From: Fusobacterium mortiferum ATCC 9817
GTDB taxonomy: Bacteria > Fusobacteriota > Fusobacteriia > Fusobacteriales > Fusobacteriaceae
DNA: 64,000 nt
Direction of reading: 5' to 3'
Assembly (NCBI RefSeq): GCF_000158195.2
Contig: NZ_GL987988.1
Location: 205,371 to 269,370 of the forward strand
Shown: one piece after another, positions 43,393 to 52,890 of the stretch
Position numbering within the stretch: the first letter of the stretch is position 1
Layout of the letters: every line of letters begins with the position of its first letter
Position numbers and translations under genes: made by a program
Notes under the pieces: generated by a model
The model's database searches: none
Seen by the model: the letters and a program-made list of their open reading frames with translations, nothing else
Told to the model about the DNA's origin: nothing

Positions 43393-45282
43393 TTAATATT
43401 TTAGAACTCTTAATTTTCCGTTTAAGAAAAAGGCAGTTTTACCGTAGAAAAGAGTATCATTTAATTTATAAGTTTTCTTTTGATTATTAATTTCCTTTGT
43501 AGAATTGAAGAAAATAATTTCATCATTATCTAAAGAGATTTTAATAGCTTTAGATTCATTTTCCTCAACTAAATCATCATTTCCTCTTCTCACTTGGATT
43601 TTCTCCAATTCAAAATCTTTAGGAGAGATTACAGTTATTATTGTAGTAGCTCCACTATTTAAAAAATTAGTAGTGATACGTTTACTAGGTTGGAGCTTAT
43701 TATATTCTTTAGAGATTTGAATATCTTTTATATCAATATCCAATTTATCAGACCACTTCATAAATAGAGTATTTTTTCCTTGAAGGGTAACAGAGTTATT
43801 CTCAATAGTTGGAGTAATCTTATCATCAAGGTTAAAAAATTGAGAGTACTTATGTTCTCCTGATGTATTAAACTGGTCTACTATAATCCATAGCTTTGGT
43901 TTTAGATAAAAGATTTTTCTCATAGGAATAACGGGATTAGGAAGATTAAGATATCCTAAATGAGCTCCCTCTACATAGTCAAAATTTTTATTAAATTTAT
44001 AATAATTATTTAAGGGAAGAGCAGCTTCAACTATTCCCCAAGCACCTTTAAATTTAGAAAACATCTCATCATCTACAATAGTTGTATTATGAGCATAACA
44101 ATTTTTCAATTCTACTCTTACAGGATTTTCTTCCACATAGGTATATCTACCAGAATCAATTAAGAAATCTTCTCCCTGATAGTTTAAATCGAAATGGAGT
44201 AAATTAGCATGTCCATGTCCACTTCCAATAGCTCCACAGTTAAACCATAGATAGTTCCCATCTTCGTGAAAAGAGTTACGTAGGAAGAAGTTTCCACTCT
44301 CTTCAAGAGCCATAGAAGGATATTTAGGATAGTTAGTAGGAATACTAGGATAATTTTTTATACTTTCTTCATCTAATTCCCAGATAGATTCAAAATCAAT
44401 TTCAGAATACCCTGCAGATTTTAGAGTTCCATCTTTTAAAATAGCAGCACATCTAGTAATAATATCTCTTAAATCTGTATAATCACTATCTCCTTGCATA
44501 GGTTGAGTATGGCTAGGTTTTTTCATAGCCATATTTGAGTATCCTATTTTAGATATTGTTCTTTTTAAAAATGGTGGAATAGAAAATTTATACTTTTTAA
44601 AATTTATTGCCACTTCAAGAATACAGTTTAAAACTTCATTTTGATACATAGGAGATTGTTCCCAATGTACTCCATCTGGTAATATTTGAATAGCACATTG
44701 ATGTTTCAATCTTTTTAATGGTATAGAAAAATAATCAGTATCAGTGAGGTGGTAATAAAAAGCAAAAGTAATAAGTCCACAATTTTGTAAAACACCCCAA
44801 TTACTTAAAATTCTAAAATCATCATAAACTTCAAGTAACACATCACATTGTTGTTTTAAAGATTTAAATATTTTTGTTTTAAACTCTTTATCAAAAGTAT
44901 AATCTTTTTCAAAAATTTCTAAAGTTTTAATCCAGTTGATACATCTAAGTCCCATTTCAATAGTTCGAGAACAATCTTTATACTCTTCAGAAAAGATATC
45001 TACACTATCAATCCAAGAATTTATTTGTCTGATAAAAGTATCTAAATATTTTTTATCTTTTGTAAGATGATAGGCTTTGGCTAAGAAAGTCCAGAATTTA
45101 TGTCTATTCATCATAAAGGTCCACTCTGGATCATCAAAAGGGATATGATTCCATTTTATATCATTATCAAAAGTTACTGGAGTTTTACAAACTTCCATAT
45201 CCCATTTGTGGTTAAAAATAAAGGTATTACAGCAAATCATATCAGCTGTTTCTATTAATGTTTCTTTAGTCATATCTGCCAT
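43393..45282 (-). CDS. Heparinase II/III-family polysaccharide lyase-like protein, cytoplasmic
   Basis: An N-terminal alpha-toroid (about residues 30-330, with GLRCINWIKTLEIF and ILPDGVHWEQSPMYQNEVLNC) is followed by the heparinase II/III beta-sandwich. The latter holds the hallmark SGHGHANLLHFDLNYQGEDFLIDSGRYTY and CYAHNTTIVDDEMFS. The Tyr and His of HWEQSPMYQ are likely catalytic. At 629 aa with no signal peptide it should cut imported oligosaccharides. Lyase families PL12, PL15, PL21 and PL33 share this fold; I cannot assign which, so heparan sulfate, hyaluronan and chondroitin are all possible. It is a single-gene unit with its own GAG-type promoter. SD AGGAGG lies 5 nt before the ATG. 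Confidence 0.85.
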   Translation of the reverse strand: MADMTKETLIETADMICCNTFIFNHKWDMEVCKTPVTFDNDIKWNHIPFDDPEWTFMMNRHKFWTFLAKAYHLTKDKKYLDTFIRQINSWIDSVDIFSEEYKDCSRTIEMGLRCINWIKTLEIFEKDYTFDKEFKTKIFKSLKQQCDVLLEVYDDFRILSNWGVLQNCGLITFAFYYHLTDTDYFSIPLKRLKHQCAIQILPDGVHWEQSPMYQNEVLNCILEVAINFKKYKFSIPPFLKRTISKIGYSNMAMKKPSHTQPMQGDSDYTDLRDIITRCAAILKDGTLKSAGYSEIDFESIWELDEESIKNYPSIPTNYPKYPSMALEESGNFFLRNSFHEDGNYLWFNCGAIGSGHGHANLLHFDLNYQGEDFLIDSGRYTYVEENPVRVELKNCYAHNTTIVDDEMFSKFKGAWGIVEAALPLNNYYKFNKNFDYVEGAHLGYLNLPNPVIPMRKIFYLKPKLWIIVDQFNTSGEHKYSQFFNLDDKITPTIENNSVTLQGKNTLFMKWSDKLDIDIKDIQISKEYNKLQPSKRITTNFLNSGATTIITVISPKDFELEKIQVRRGNDDLVEENESKAIKISLDNDEIIFFNSTKEINNQKKTYKLNDTLFYGKTAFFLNGKLRVLKY

Positions 45283-45312
45283 ATTTTCCTCCTAAATATT
45301 TGTTATATATTT

Positions 45313-45349
45313 ATTTTAAAAAATAAAATAGGATATGTAAATCTTTGTT
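45313..45349 (-). promoter_or_regulatory. Promoter of the heparinase-family gene, GAG-regulon motif
   Basis: On the minus strand AACAAAGATTTACA ends at 45336. TTTACA (45341-45336) is the -35 box, followed by a 17-nt spacer and -10 TAAAAT (45318-45313). The AAGATTTACA core equals that of the other strong copies, though the upstream arm is not obvious. Confidence 0.65.
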
Positions 45350-45465
45350 TTTCTTTATCTTTTTTTAGAAAAAAATGTAGATAAAATAGAAATAGAAAAT
45401 TAAATATAGAAATTTGAATATAAAAAAAATAGTAGTTTTATCCTTAATAATATAGGATAATATAA

Positions 45466-45494
45466 TTGAAAAAATCCTGTTTTTATGATAAAAT
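45466..45494 (+). promoter_or_regulatory. Promoter of the housekeeping block
   Basis: -35 TTGAAA (45466-45471), a 17-nt spacer and -10 TAAAAT (45489-45494) lie 68 nt before the DUF445 start. TATCCT/AGGATA (about 45439-45459) forms a small inverted repeat just upstream. Confidence 0.55.
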
Positions 45495-45562
45495 AGTTTA
45501 CTGGAATGGTAAAAAAATACAGGAAATATTTAAAAATAAAAAGAGAAATAAAGGAGTAAAAA

Positions 45563-46177
45563 TTGAATACAGAATTATTTATAAAATTACTGTTGATAGT
45601 AGGAATAGGAGCAGGAATTGGTTGGGTAACTAACTATGTTGCAATAAAAATGTTATTCAGACCATACAAAGAGATAAACTTAGGATTATTTAAAATACAG
45701 GGGCTTCTACCTAAGAGAAAGCACGAGATAGGAGAGAGCATAGCCGAGGTTATTCAAACTGAGTTAGTTTCTTTACAAGAGATTTTAAAATCTTTAGATG
45801 GGGAGAAACTTGAAAAAGAGATGAGTGCGGTTATTGACAGAATTTTAGAAGAGAAACTTCAAAGTGAAATAACAAGAAATTTTCCTATGTTAGCTATGTT
45901 TTTAAGTAGTGATATGCTAGAAAAAATAAAAGGTATAATAAAAAATTCAATTTTAGAAAATAAAGATAATATAGTTGAGATGTTTTCAAATTATTTAAAA
46001 GGGAATGTAGATTTTAAAGGAATTATTGTAAAAAATGTAGATGCCTTCTCATTAGAAAAATTAGAAGAGGTAACATACACTTTAGCAGCGAGAGAGTTTA
46101 AACATATTGAAGTAATAGGAGCAATATTAGGAGCAATTATTGGTTTTGTTCAATTTATCATTGGAATGATAATGTAA
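45563..46177 (+). CDS. DUF445-family membrane protein
   Basis: The protein begins with a transmembrane helix that includes IVGIGAGIGWVTNYVAIKMLFRPYKEINLG, the defining DUF445 motif, and ends with a second hydrophobic helix (AIIGFVQFIIGMIM). The 204 aa form a short version of the family (YheB is longer). The start is a TTG with SD AAGGAG; no better ATG exists in frame. It is the first gene of the long housekeeping cluster, 10 nt before ruvB. The biochemical role of the family is not known. Confidence 0.8.
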   Translation: MNTELFIKLLLIVGIGAGIGWVTNYVAIKMLFRPYKEINLGLFKIQGLLPKRKHEIGESIAEVIQTELVSLQEILKSLDGEKLEKEMSAVIDRILEEKLQSEITRNFPMLAMFLSSDMLEKIKGIIKNSILENKDNIVEMFSNYLKGNVDFKGIIVKNVDAFSLEKLEEVTYTLAAREFKHIEVIGAILGAIIGFVQFIIGMIM

Positions 46178-46187
46178 GGAGAAATAA

Positions 46188-47189
46188 GTGGAGAGAGTAG
46201 TAGCAAATGAAGAGTTTGAAAATGAGATAGAGGTACAAAAAAGTCTAAGACCAAAAAGTTTTAGAGAGTATATAGGACAGGAGTCTTTGAAAGATAAGAT
46301 GTCAATATATATAGAGGCAGCTAAAAGAAGAGGAAGTTCTGTAGACCATATACTATTATATGGACCTCCTGGACTTGGAAAAACTACTCTAGCTGGGGTT
46401 GTTGCCAATGAGATGGGAGCAAATCTTAAGATAACTTCTGGTCCAGTACTAGAAAGAGCAGGAGATTTAGCAGCAATACTTACATCTTTAGAGGAGAATG
46501 ATATATTATTTATAGATGAAATCCATAGATTAAATAATACAGTGGAAGAGATACTTTATCCAGCTATGGAAGATGGAGAGTTAGATATTATAATTGGGAA
46601 AGGACCATCTGCTCGTTCTATCAGAATAGAGTTGCCTAATTTTACATTGATAGGAGCTACTACAAGAGCTGGACTTTTAAGTTCTCCACTTAGAGATAGA
46701 TTCGGAGTTACTCATAGAATGGAATATTACACTGAAGAGGAGTTAGCTCAAATCATACTTCGTGGGGGAAAAATTTTAGGAGTAAAGGTGGAGAGAGAGG
46801 GAGCTTTAGAGCTTGCTAGTAGAAGTCGTGGAACTCCAAGAATTGCCAATCGTCTTCTAAAAAGAGTAAGAGATTATTGTGAGATAAGAGGAAATGGAGT
46901 AATTACTAAAGAAATTTCTATGAAGGCATTAGATATATTAGGAGTAGATTCAGTGGGATTAGATGATTTAGATAGAGATATAATCAATGCTATAATAGAC
47001 AATTATGGTGGAGGACCAGTGGGGATAGAGACATTATCGTTACTTTTAGGTGAAGATAGAAGAACTTTAGAAGAGGTATATGAACCTTACTTAGTAAAAA
47101 TTGGATATATTAAAAGAACTAACAGGGGAAGAGTTGTTACAGAGAAAGCTTATGAGCATTTTAAAAGAGTGAAGGAGCAGGATAAGTAA
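46188..47189 (+). CDS. ruvB: Holliday junction branch-migration ATPase RuvB
   Basis: RuvB is the hexameric motor of RuvAB in recombination repair. The protein has [17 protein letters not shown], Walker [20 protein letters not shown], Walker [12 protein letters not shown], sensor [18 protein letters not shown] and the C-terminal winged helix ([38 protein letters not shown]). The 333 aa are usual. The start is GTG (46188) with an AAGGAG SD. ruvA and ruvC are not nearby. The stop overlaps the next start by 1 nt. Confidence 0.96.
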   Translation: MERVVANEEFENEIEVQKSLRPKSFREYIGQESLKDKMSIYIEAAKRRGSSVDHILLYGPPGLGKTTLAGVVANEMGANLKITSGPVLERAGDLAAILTSLEENDILFIDEIHRLNNTVEEILYPAMEDGELDIIIGKGPSARSIRIELPNFTLIGATTRAGLLSSPLRDRFGVTHRMEYYTEEELAQIILRGGKILGVKVEREGALELASRSRGTPRIANRLLKRVRDYCEIRGNGVITKEISMKALDILGVDSVGLDDLDRDIINAIIDNYGGGPVGIETLSLLLGEDRRTLEEVYEPYLVKIGYIKRTNRGRVVTEKAYEHFKRVKEQDK

Positions 47190-47611
47190 TGAAGATAAGT
47201 ACAAGAGTTAGATATGGATTAAAGGCTTTAGTATATATAGCCGATAAAAGTAGTGAAAATAAATTAGTAAGAATAAAAGAGATATCTGATGAACAAGGAA
47301 TATCAGTTCAATATTTAGAGCAGATACTATTTAAGTTAAAAAATGAAAATATAATAGAGGGAAAAAGAGGACCTAATGGTGGATATAGACTAGCCAAGGA
47401 ACCTAAAGAGATTACATTGCATCAACTTTATAAGATATTAGATGAAGAGGAAAAAGTGATAGATTGTAATGAAAGTGAGGAGCATAAAGCAGTATGTAGT
47501 GATGGAACTTGTTCTGGAAAATGTATCTGGGGAAAATTGGACAATGCTATGACTAAGATACTAGAAGAAACAACTTTAGATGAATTTATAAAAAATAAAG
47601 ATATGATATAG
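47189..47611 (+). CDS. Rrf2-family transcriptional regulator (IscR/CymR-like)
   Basis: An N-terminal winged helix ([19 protein letters not shown]... ISVQYLEQILFKLKNENIIEGKRGPNGGYRLAK) is typical of Rrf2. The C-terminal loop carries four Cys (C93, C103, C108, C112), so an iron-sulfur cluster of the IscR/NsrR kind is plausible, unlike the Cys-free CymR. It is coupled to ruvB by a TAATG overlap. No iscSU genes are adjacent. The target genes cannot be told. Confidence 0.85.
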   Translation: MKISTRVRYGLKALVYIADKSSENKLVRIKEISDEQGISVQYLEQILFKLKNENIIEGKRGPNGGYRLAKEPKEITLHQLYKILDEEEKVIDCNESEEHKAVCSDGTCSGKCIWGKLDNAMTKILEETTLDEFIKNKDMI

Positions 47612-47620
47612 GAGAATCCT

Positions 47621-48334
47621 ATGATAAGTGTTATAATATCAGAAGAGAATATTTTAGAAAATAAGATTATAATAGATGAAAAGGGAGATGTCAATCATCT
47701 AAAAAATGTTTTTAGAGTAAAAATAGATGAAAAAGTAAGAGCAGTAGACGGAGAAAAGGAATATCTTTGTAGAGTAGCAGAGTTAGATAAAAAAAGTGTA
47801 ACTCTAGTTATAGATGAGATTTTTGAAGATAGATTTTCTACTAAGGTAAAGATAGATGCTGCTATTGGAATATTGAAAAATGATAAGATGGATTTAACTA
47901 TCCAAAAACTTACTGAGATAGGAATAAATAAAATAATACCTTTGAGTACTAAAAGAGGAGTAGCAAAGGTAAGTGAAAAGAAAGATAAATGGGATTTAAT
48001 TGTGAGAGAGGCTTTGAAACAGTGTCAAGGAGTGAAGCCTCTAATTATTGATGAAGTAACAAAAATAGAAAAATTGAAGCTGGAAGATTATGATTTAGTA
48101 ATTGTTCCCTATGAGTGTGAAGATGAGTATACTTTAAAAAATCTTTTAAGAAAGCAGACAAAAGAGTTAAAGAGTGTTTTATATATAGTAGGACCAGAGG
48201 GTGGTTTTGATATTGAAGAGATAGAGTATCTAAAACAAAAGGGTGCTAATATAGTAACATTGGGAAAAAGAATTCTAAGAGCAGAGACAGCTTCTATTGT
48301 AGTAGGAGGAGTTTTAATCAATGAATTTCAATAA
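47621..48334 (+). CDS. rsmE: 16S rRNA m3U1498 methyltransferase RsmE
   Basis: RsmE methylates U1498 of 16S rRNA. It is a SPOUT (knotted) methyltransferase: an N-terminal PUA-like region (residues 1-70, HLKNVFRVK) is followed by the knot with LTEIGINKIIPLSTKRG, VGPEGGFDIEEIE and LGKRILRAETA near the C-terminus, which bind S-adenosylmethionine. At 237 aa it is of usual size. It overlaps mtaB by 14 nt, so the two are coupled. Confidence 0.92.
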   Translation: MISVIISEENILENKIIIDEKGDVNHLKNVFRVKIDEKVRAVDGEKEYLCRVAELDKKSVTLVIDEIFEDRFSTKVKIDAAIGILKNDKMDLTIQKLTEIGINKIIPLSTKRGVAKVSEKKDKWDLIVREALKQCQGVKPLIIDEVTKIEKLKLEDYDLVIVPYECEDEYTLKNLLRKQTKELKSVLYIVGPEGGFDIEEIEYLKQKGANIVTLGKRILRAETASIVVGGVLINEFQ

Positions 48335-49619
48335 AAGAGTAGCTTTTTATACTCTAGGTTGTAAAGTAAATCAATATGAAACTGAGAGTATAAAAAATCA
48401 ACTTCTTCAAAAGGGGTATACAGAAACAGCTTTTGAAGATGAGGCAGATATCTATATAGTAAACTCTTGTACTGTTACTAGTGTAGCAGATAGAAAAACA
48501 AGAAATATGTTGAGGAGAGCTAAAAAAGTAAATCCTCACAGTAAAGTAATAGTTACAGGATGCTATGCTCAGACTAATAGTAAAGAATTACTAGAGATGG
48601 AAGATATAGATTATGTAATAGGAAATAAATATAAAAAAGGGATAGTAAATTTTATAGAAGATATTGAGAATAGGACAATGGATAGATTGAAAAATGACAA
48701 TATCTTTGATGAGTATGAATACACAGAGTATGAGTTTGCTACTCTAAGAGAGATGTCAAGAGCATACGTTAAGATACAAGATGGATGTAATAATTTTTGT
48801 TCATATTGTAAAATACCTTTTGCAAGAGGAAGAAGTAGGTCAAGAAAAAAAGAGAATATCTTAAAAGAGATAGAAAAACTTGTAAATGAAGGATTTAAAG
48901 AGATAATCTTAATTGGAATAAATCTAGGAGCTTATGGAGAGGATTTAGAAGAGGATATAGATTTTGAAGATCTGTTAGAGAAGATTTTACAAGTAAAGGG
49001 ATTAGAAAGAGTCAGAATAGGTTCTGTATATCCAGATAAAATTTCTGATAGATTTGTAGATATGTTTAAATATAAAAATCTGATGCCACATTTACATATA
49101 TCTCTTCAATCATGTGATGATACAGTTTTAAAGATGATGAAGAGAAAATATGGAAGTGATTTGATAGAAGAGAGACTTCTAAAGTTAAAAAACAGTGTAG
49201 GGAATATGGAATATACAGCTGATATTATAGTAGGATTTCCTGGAGAGAGTGAGGAGATGTTCCAAAACTCTTATAATCTTATAGAGAAAATAGGATTTTC
49301 AGGATTACATATTTTCCAATACTCTGATAGAGAAAATACTGTTGCTAGTAGATTAGAAAATAAGATTGACTCAAAAGTGAAAAAAGAGAGAGCAGATAGA
49401 TTAGAAGAGTTAAAGAAAGAGATGGCTATAATTGAAAGAGAAAACTATATAGGAAAATCTTTAAAAATTTTAATAGAGGAAGAGATAGATGGGTATCTAT
49501 ATGGTTATAGTGAAAACTACTTGAGAGTAAAAGTAAAAGGGGACAAAAAAATGATTAATGAGATAATAGAAGTAAAGATTACCTCATTAGAAAAGGAGTT
49601 GTTAGTAGCAGATGAATAA
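48321..49619 (+). CDS. mtaB: tRNA t6A37 methylthiotransferase MtaB
   Basis: This radical-SAM enzyme turns t6A37 into ms2t6A. The order is a UPF0004 domain (FYTLGCKVNQYETESI, NSCTVTSVADRKTRNMLRRAKK, VTGCYAQ), the radical SAM motif CNNFCSYCKIPFARGRSRSR (CxxxCxxC) and a C-terminal TRAM-like region. GCKVNQYETE and the lack of MiaB-type features favour MtaB (YqeV) over MiaB or RimO. Length is 432 aa. It overlaps both neighbours. Confidence 0.92.
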   Translation: MNFNKRVAFYTLGCKVNQYETESIKNQLLQKGYTETAFEDEADIYIVNSCTVTSVADRKTRNMLRRAKKVNPHSKVIVTGCYAQTNSKELLEMEDIDYVIGNKYKKGIVNFIEDIENRTMDRLKNDNIFDEYEYTEYEFATLREMSRAYVKIQDGCNNFCSYCKIPFARGRSRSRKKENILKEIEKLVNEGFKEIILIGINLGAYGEDLEEDIDFEDLLEKILQVKGLERVRIGSVYPDKISDRFVDMFKYKNLMPHLHISLQSCDDTVLKMMKRKYGSDLIEERLLKLKNSVGNMEYTADIIVGFPGESEEMFQNSYNLIEKIGFSGLHIFQYSDRENTVASRLENKIDSKVKKERADRLEELKKEMAIIERENYIGKSLKILIEEEIDGYLYGYSENYLRVKVKGDKKMINEIIEVKITSLEKELLVADE

Positions 49620-50580
49620 AAGAGTGAGAGCAATATTTACAGTAATTTTAATAATAGTTGCATTAGGTGGATTTTTATTTGTAAATTCAATGAGAAAGAA
49701 TCCAGAGCTAGATAAAAATAGTAGCTACTTAATAATAGGAAAAGAAAATCTTATAGCTGTGTACCAAGATAAATTAGCAGTAAGAATTCCTTTTGAAATA
49801 AATATTGATAAAGATACAACTGTAAGAGATTTAGTTGCTAATAAAAATGAAGAAGAAGTTTTAAAAACTATAAATAAATTATTGCCAGTTCAAGTAAATA
49901 ATTATATGACAGTTAAGTTTGGACAAGTAAAATTAAATGTAAAAAATGCTAAAAATATTCCTGAAACAACAGTGGATAATAAAAGATATATAATAACATC
50001 TAGCTTATACTCTATGTATGATTCTTTGTACAATGAACAACAAAATAAAAATGAAGTAAATGAAAATATCATAGTGGATGTATTGAATGCTAATGGAATA
50101 AATGGATATGCTAGAAGAACAGGAGAGAATATTAAAAATAAATTAGGAATGAAATATAATGCTGCTAACTATGAGAAAAATTTAGAAGAGAGTTATATTA
50201 TATTAAATGATATCTCAATAGAAAAAGCTCAAGATATAGTTATGCAATTGAATGAAAAATATTTTAAAATTCAACAGGTACCAACTATTCCAACACTTGC
50301 TAATATAGTAGTAGTGTTAGGACAAGAGAAAAATATAGATTTTACAATAGAGGTAGCTGGAGAAAATAATGCAACTGTTCAAAGTATAAGTAATGAATTA
50401 AAAAGAGAAGGATATAGAAAAGTTGAAAGTGAAAAAGATAAAATAAAAGTTGAGAGTTCTTTTGTAGAATATGCTTCTGAAGATTATTTTATAGCTTATA
50501 AGATAGCAAAAACTTTAAATATAGATAGTTTAATAGAAAATAATAATTTAAAAAATAAAATAAGAGTAATAACAAAGTAG
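49612..50580 (+). CDS. Membrane-anchored protein with LytR C-terminal-type domain
   Basis: One N-terminal transmembrane helix (AIFTVILIIVALGGFLFVNSM, about residues 5-25) anchors a 322-aa extracytoplasmic protein. The region about 145-230 (IIVDVLNANGINGYARRTGENIKNKLG... IVVVLGQ) is a LytR_C fold, and a second, weaker copy may follow at about 245-320 (DFTIEVAGENNATVQSISNELKREGYRK). It lies directly before MreD-like and PBP2 genes, so an envelope role is likely. The exact function is unknown. Confidence 0.7.
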   Translation: MNKRVRAIFTVILIIVALGGFLFVNSMRKNPELDKNSSYLIIGKENLIAVYQDKLAVRIPFEINIDKDTTVRDLVANKNEEEVLKTINKLLPVQVNNYMTVKFGQVKLNVKNAKNIPETTVDNKRYIITSSLYSMYDSLYNEQQNKNEVNENIIVDVLNANGINGYARRTGENIKNKLGMKYNAANYEKNLEESYIILNDISIEKAQDIVMQLNEKYFKIQQVPTIPTLANIVVVLGQEKNIDFTIEVAGENNATVQSISNELKREGYRKVESEKDKIKVESSFVEYASEDYFIAYKIAKTLNIDSLIENNNLKNKIRVITK

Positions 50581-50589
50581 TGAGAGAAA

Positions 50590-51003
50590 ATGGTTTATTT
50601 AATTTCTTTTTTTCTAATTGTAGTTGAAGTGAGTTTACCTCTTACTGCTAATATGTATGGAGTTACATTACCATTTTTAACTTATTTAGTAAGTTTAAAA
50701 AAGGAAAAAGAGATAGGACTTGTTATTCTTGTAATTTTGATACGTTCTTTGCAAACAAATAATTTTTTTGAGATACTTATTATATTATTACTTGGTTATT
50801 ATTTATTTTATTATTTATTTACACATCTAACTTATGGAAAAGCAAATATCATTCTAATTTCATTGTTACAGTTAGGAGTATATGCAGCTCTTTCTATAAA
50901 TAGATTGAAAAAAGAGTATGTTATTGCAAATATTTGTATTTTTATAGTTTTAAACTTTATTTATGTAAAAATTTCAAAGAAAAGGGAAAATATTAAAGGA
51001 TAA
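50590..51003 (+). CDS. Small integral membrane protein, MreD-like by context
   Basis: The 137-aa protein is almost entirely hydrophobic with about four to five transmembrane helices. Its size and position directly before a PBP2 gene match MreD of the rod-shape complex, although no clear signature is visible and mreB/mreC are not adjacent. I therefore call it only MreD-like. It ends 2 nt before the next gene's start. The ATG has a weak SD (GAGAG). Confidence 0.55.
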   Translation: MVYLISFFLIVVEVSLPLTANMYGVTLPFLTYLVSLKKEKEIGLVILVILIRSLQTNNFFEILIILLLGYYLFYYLFTHLTYGKANIILISLLQLGVYAALSINRLKKEYVIANICIFIVLNFIYVKISKKRENIKG

Positions 51004-51005
51004 TT

Positions 51006-52859
51006 ATGAAAAAATTGAAGAGAAGGAATATTAATATAAAACTTGGAGAGGAGAATAACTCTAGAAATATAATATTAAAAGCTTTTATGTTATTAGTCTT
51101 TTTATTAATGGGGTTAAGAATTTTTTATTTACAAGTTTTAATGGGAGATAAATATTCCTATCTCTCTCAAAGAAATAGAATAAAGATAAAGGAGATAGAA
51201 GCTCCTAGAGGAAAAATATATGATAGTAAGGGAAGACTTATAGTAACTAATGGTTCTGGATATAGATTAGTTTATCTCCAAGAGAGAAAACAAACACCAG
51301 AGGTATTGAAAGAAATTAGTGAAATTACAGGCTATAGTGAAGATTATATATCTAAAAGAATAAAATATGGAGAGATATTTCCATATACAAGAGAGAATGT
51401 CATAATTGATGATTTAAAACCAGAGATAGCTCATAAATTGATAGAGCAATTAATAGATTATCCATATCTTCAAGTACAGACTTATTCAAAAAGAAGATAT
51501 CTTTTTGATGATGTAGCAGCCCATAGTATAGGATATGTAAAAAAGATATCTGAAAAAGAGTATGAAAAATTAAAAGATGAAGGATATGGACCAAGGGATA
51601 TTATTGGAAAAGATGGACTTGAAAACAGATATGATAGAGAACTTCAAGGGGAAGATGGGTATGAATATATAGAAGTTAATGCCCTTAATAAGTTACAGAG
51701 AAAAATCGAAGAAAAAAAGAATCCAATTCCAGGAAAAGATATGCATATAACACTGGATATGGAACTTCAAGAATATATGGAAAAACAGTTTGAAGCTGAT
51801 GGAAGAGCAGGAGCTTTCATAGCTTTAAATCCCAAAAATGGAGAGATACTTACAATGGTAAGTTATCCAACATACTCATTGAATATGTTTAGTTCACAAA
51901 TATCCTATGATGAATGGGATAAGATAATAAATGATCCTAGAAAGCCACTTTCTAATAAGGCAATAGCAGGAGAATATCCACCAGGTTCGGTATTTAAAGT
52001 GGTATCGGCAATAGCTTTTTTAGAAAATGGTGTAGACCCAAAAGAACAATATTATGATAAAACTGGATATTATCAAATAGGAAAATGGAAATGGAGAGCT
52101 TGGAAAGCTGGAGGACATGGATATACAGATATGAAGAAATCTATAGTAGAATCTGCGAATCCATATTATTATAAATATTCAGATAAGATTGGACATAAGC
52201 CAATTATAGATGTAGCTGCTTCTTTTGGGCTAGGAGAGAAAACTGGAATTGATATTCCAGGAGAAAAAAAAGGTTTGCTTCCTGACACAGCTTGGAAAAA
52301 GAAGATGATAGGAAGTGGTTGGTTTAAAGGAGATACCATACTATTATCAATAGGGCAAGGGTATCTTTTGGTTACACCATTACAAATAGCAAATCTCTAT
52401 GCAGCAATAGCAAATAAAGGGGAGATATATACTCCGCATTTAGTGAAGGAATTTAAAGATTCTAAAGGAAAAAGCTACCCTATAGAGCTATATAAAAAAG
52501 AGATTAAGTATTATCCAAAGTCATACTATAATATTCTAAATGATGCTTTGATAGCTACAGTATCACAGGATAATGGAACTACGAAAGTATTAAGAACAAA
52601 AGGAATGAAAGTAGCAGCTAAAAGTGGTTCAGCACAGAATGCTCATTCAAAAATAACTCATGCTTGGGTAGCAGGATATTTTCCAGCAGATGATCCAGAG
52701 ATAGTTTTTGCAACTATCTTAGAAGGAGCTGGAGGAGGAGGAGCAGTAGCTGGAGGAATGGCTAGAAAATTTATAGATAAATATCTAGAGATAAAAAATA
52801 GACCAACTGAAGTTCCACAAGAGGGGAGAAAAATAGAAAATGATGAAAAAGATTTGTAA
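51006..52859 (+). CDS. mrdA: Penicillin-binding protein 2 (peptidoglycan transpeptidase)
   Basis: This class B PBP has one N-terminal transmembrane helix (ILKAFMLLVFLLMGLRIFYLQV), a dimerisation domain (RNRIKIKEIEAPRGKIYDSKGRL) and a C-terminal transpeptidase. The active-site motifs are S-V-F-K in GEYPPGSVFKVVSA (SxxK), SAN in VESANPYYY, and K-S-G in AAKSGSAQN. The MrdA-type sequence VDPKEQYYDKTGYYQIGKWKWRAWKAGGHG between them favours PBP2 (elongation) over PBP3. Length is 617 aa. It should cross-link peptidoglycan in the periplasm with RodA, which is not encoded here. Confidence 0.92.
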   Translation: MKKLKRRNINIKLGEENNSRNIILKAFMLLVFLLMGLRIFYLQVLMGDKYSYLSQRNRIKIKEIEAPRGKIYDSKGRLIVTNGSGYRLVYLQERKQTPEVLKEISEITGYSEDYISKRIKYGEIFPYTRENVIIDDLKPEIAHKLIEQLIDYPYLQVQTYSKRRYLFDDVAAHSIGYVKKISEKEYEKLKDEGYGPRDIIGKDGLENRYDRELQGEDGYEYIEVNALNKLQRKIEEKKNPIPGKDMHITLDMELQEYMEKQFEADGRAGAFIALNPKNGEILTMVSYPTYSLNMFSSQISYDEWDKIINDPRKPLSNKAIAGEYPPGSVFKVVSAIAFLENGVDPKEQYYDKTGYYQIGKWKWRAWKAGGHGYTDMKKSIVESANPYYYKYSDKIGHKPIIDVAASFGLGEKTGIDIPGEKKGLLPDTAWKKKMIGSGWFKGDTILLSIGQGYLLVTPLQIANLYAAIANKGEIYTPHLVKEFKDSKGKSYPIELYKKEIKYYPKSYYNILNDALIATVSQDNGTTKVLRTKGMKVAAKSGSAQNAHSKITHAWVAGYFPADDPEIVFATILEGAGGGGAVAGGMARKFIDKYLEIKNRPTEVPQEGRKIENDEKDL

Positions 52860-52890
52860 TGGAGGGAGATTTTAGAAAAAAGGAGAGAAG

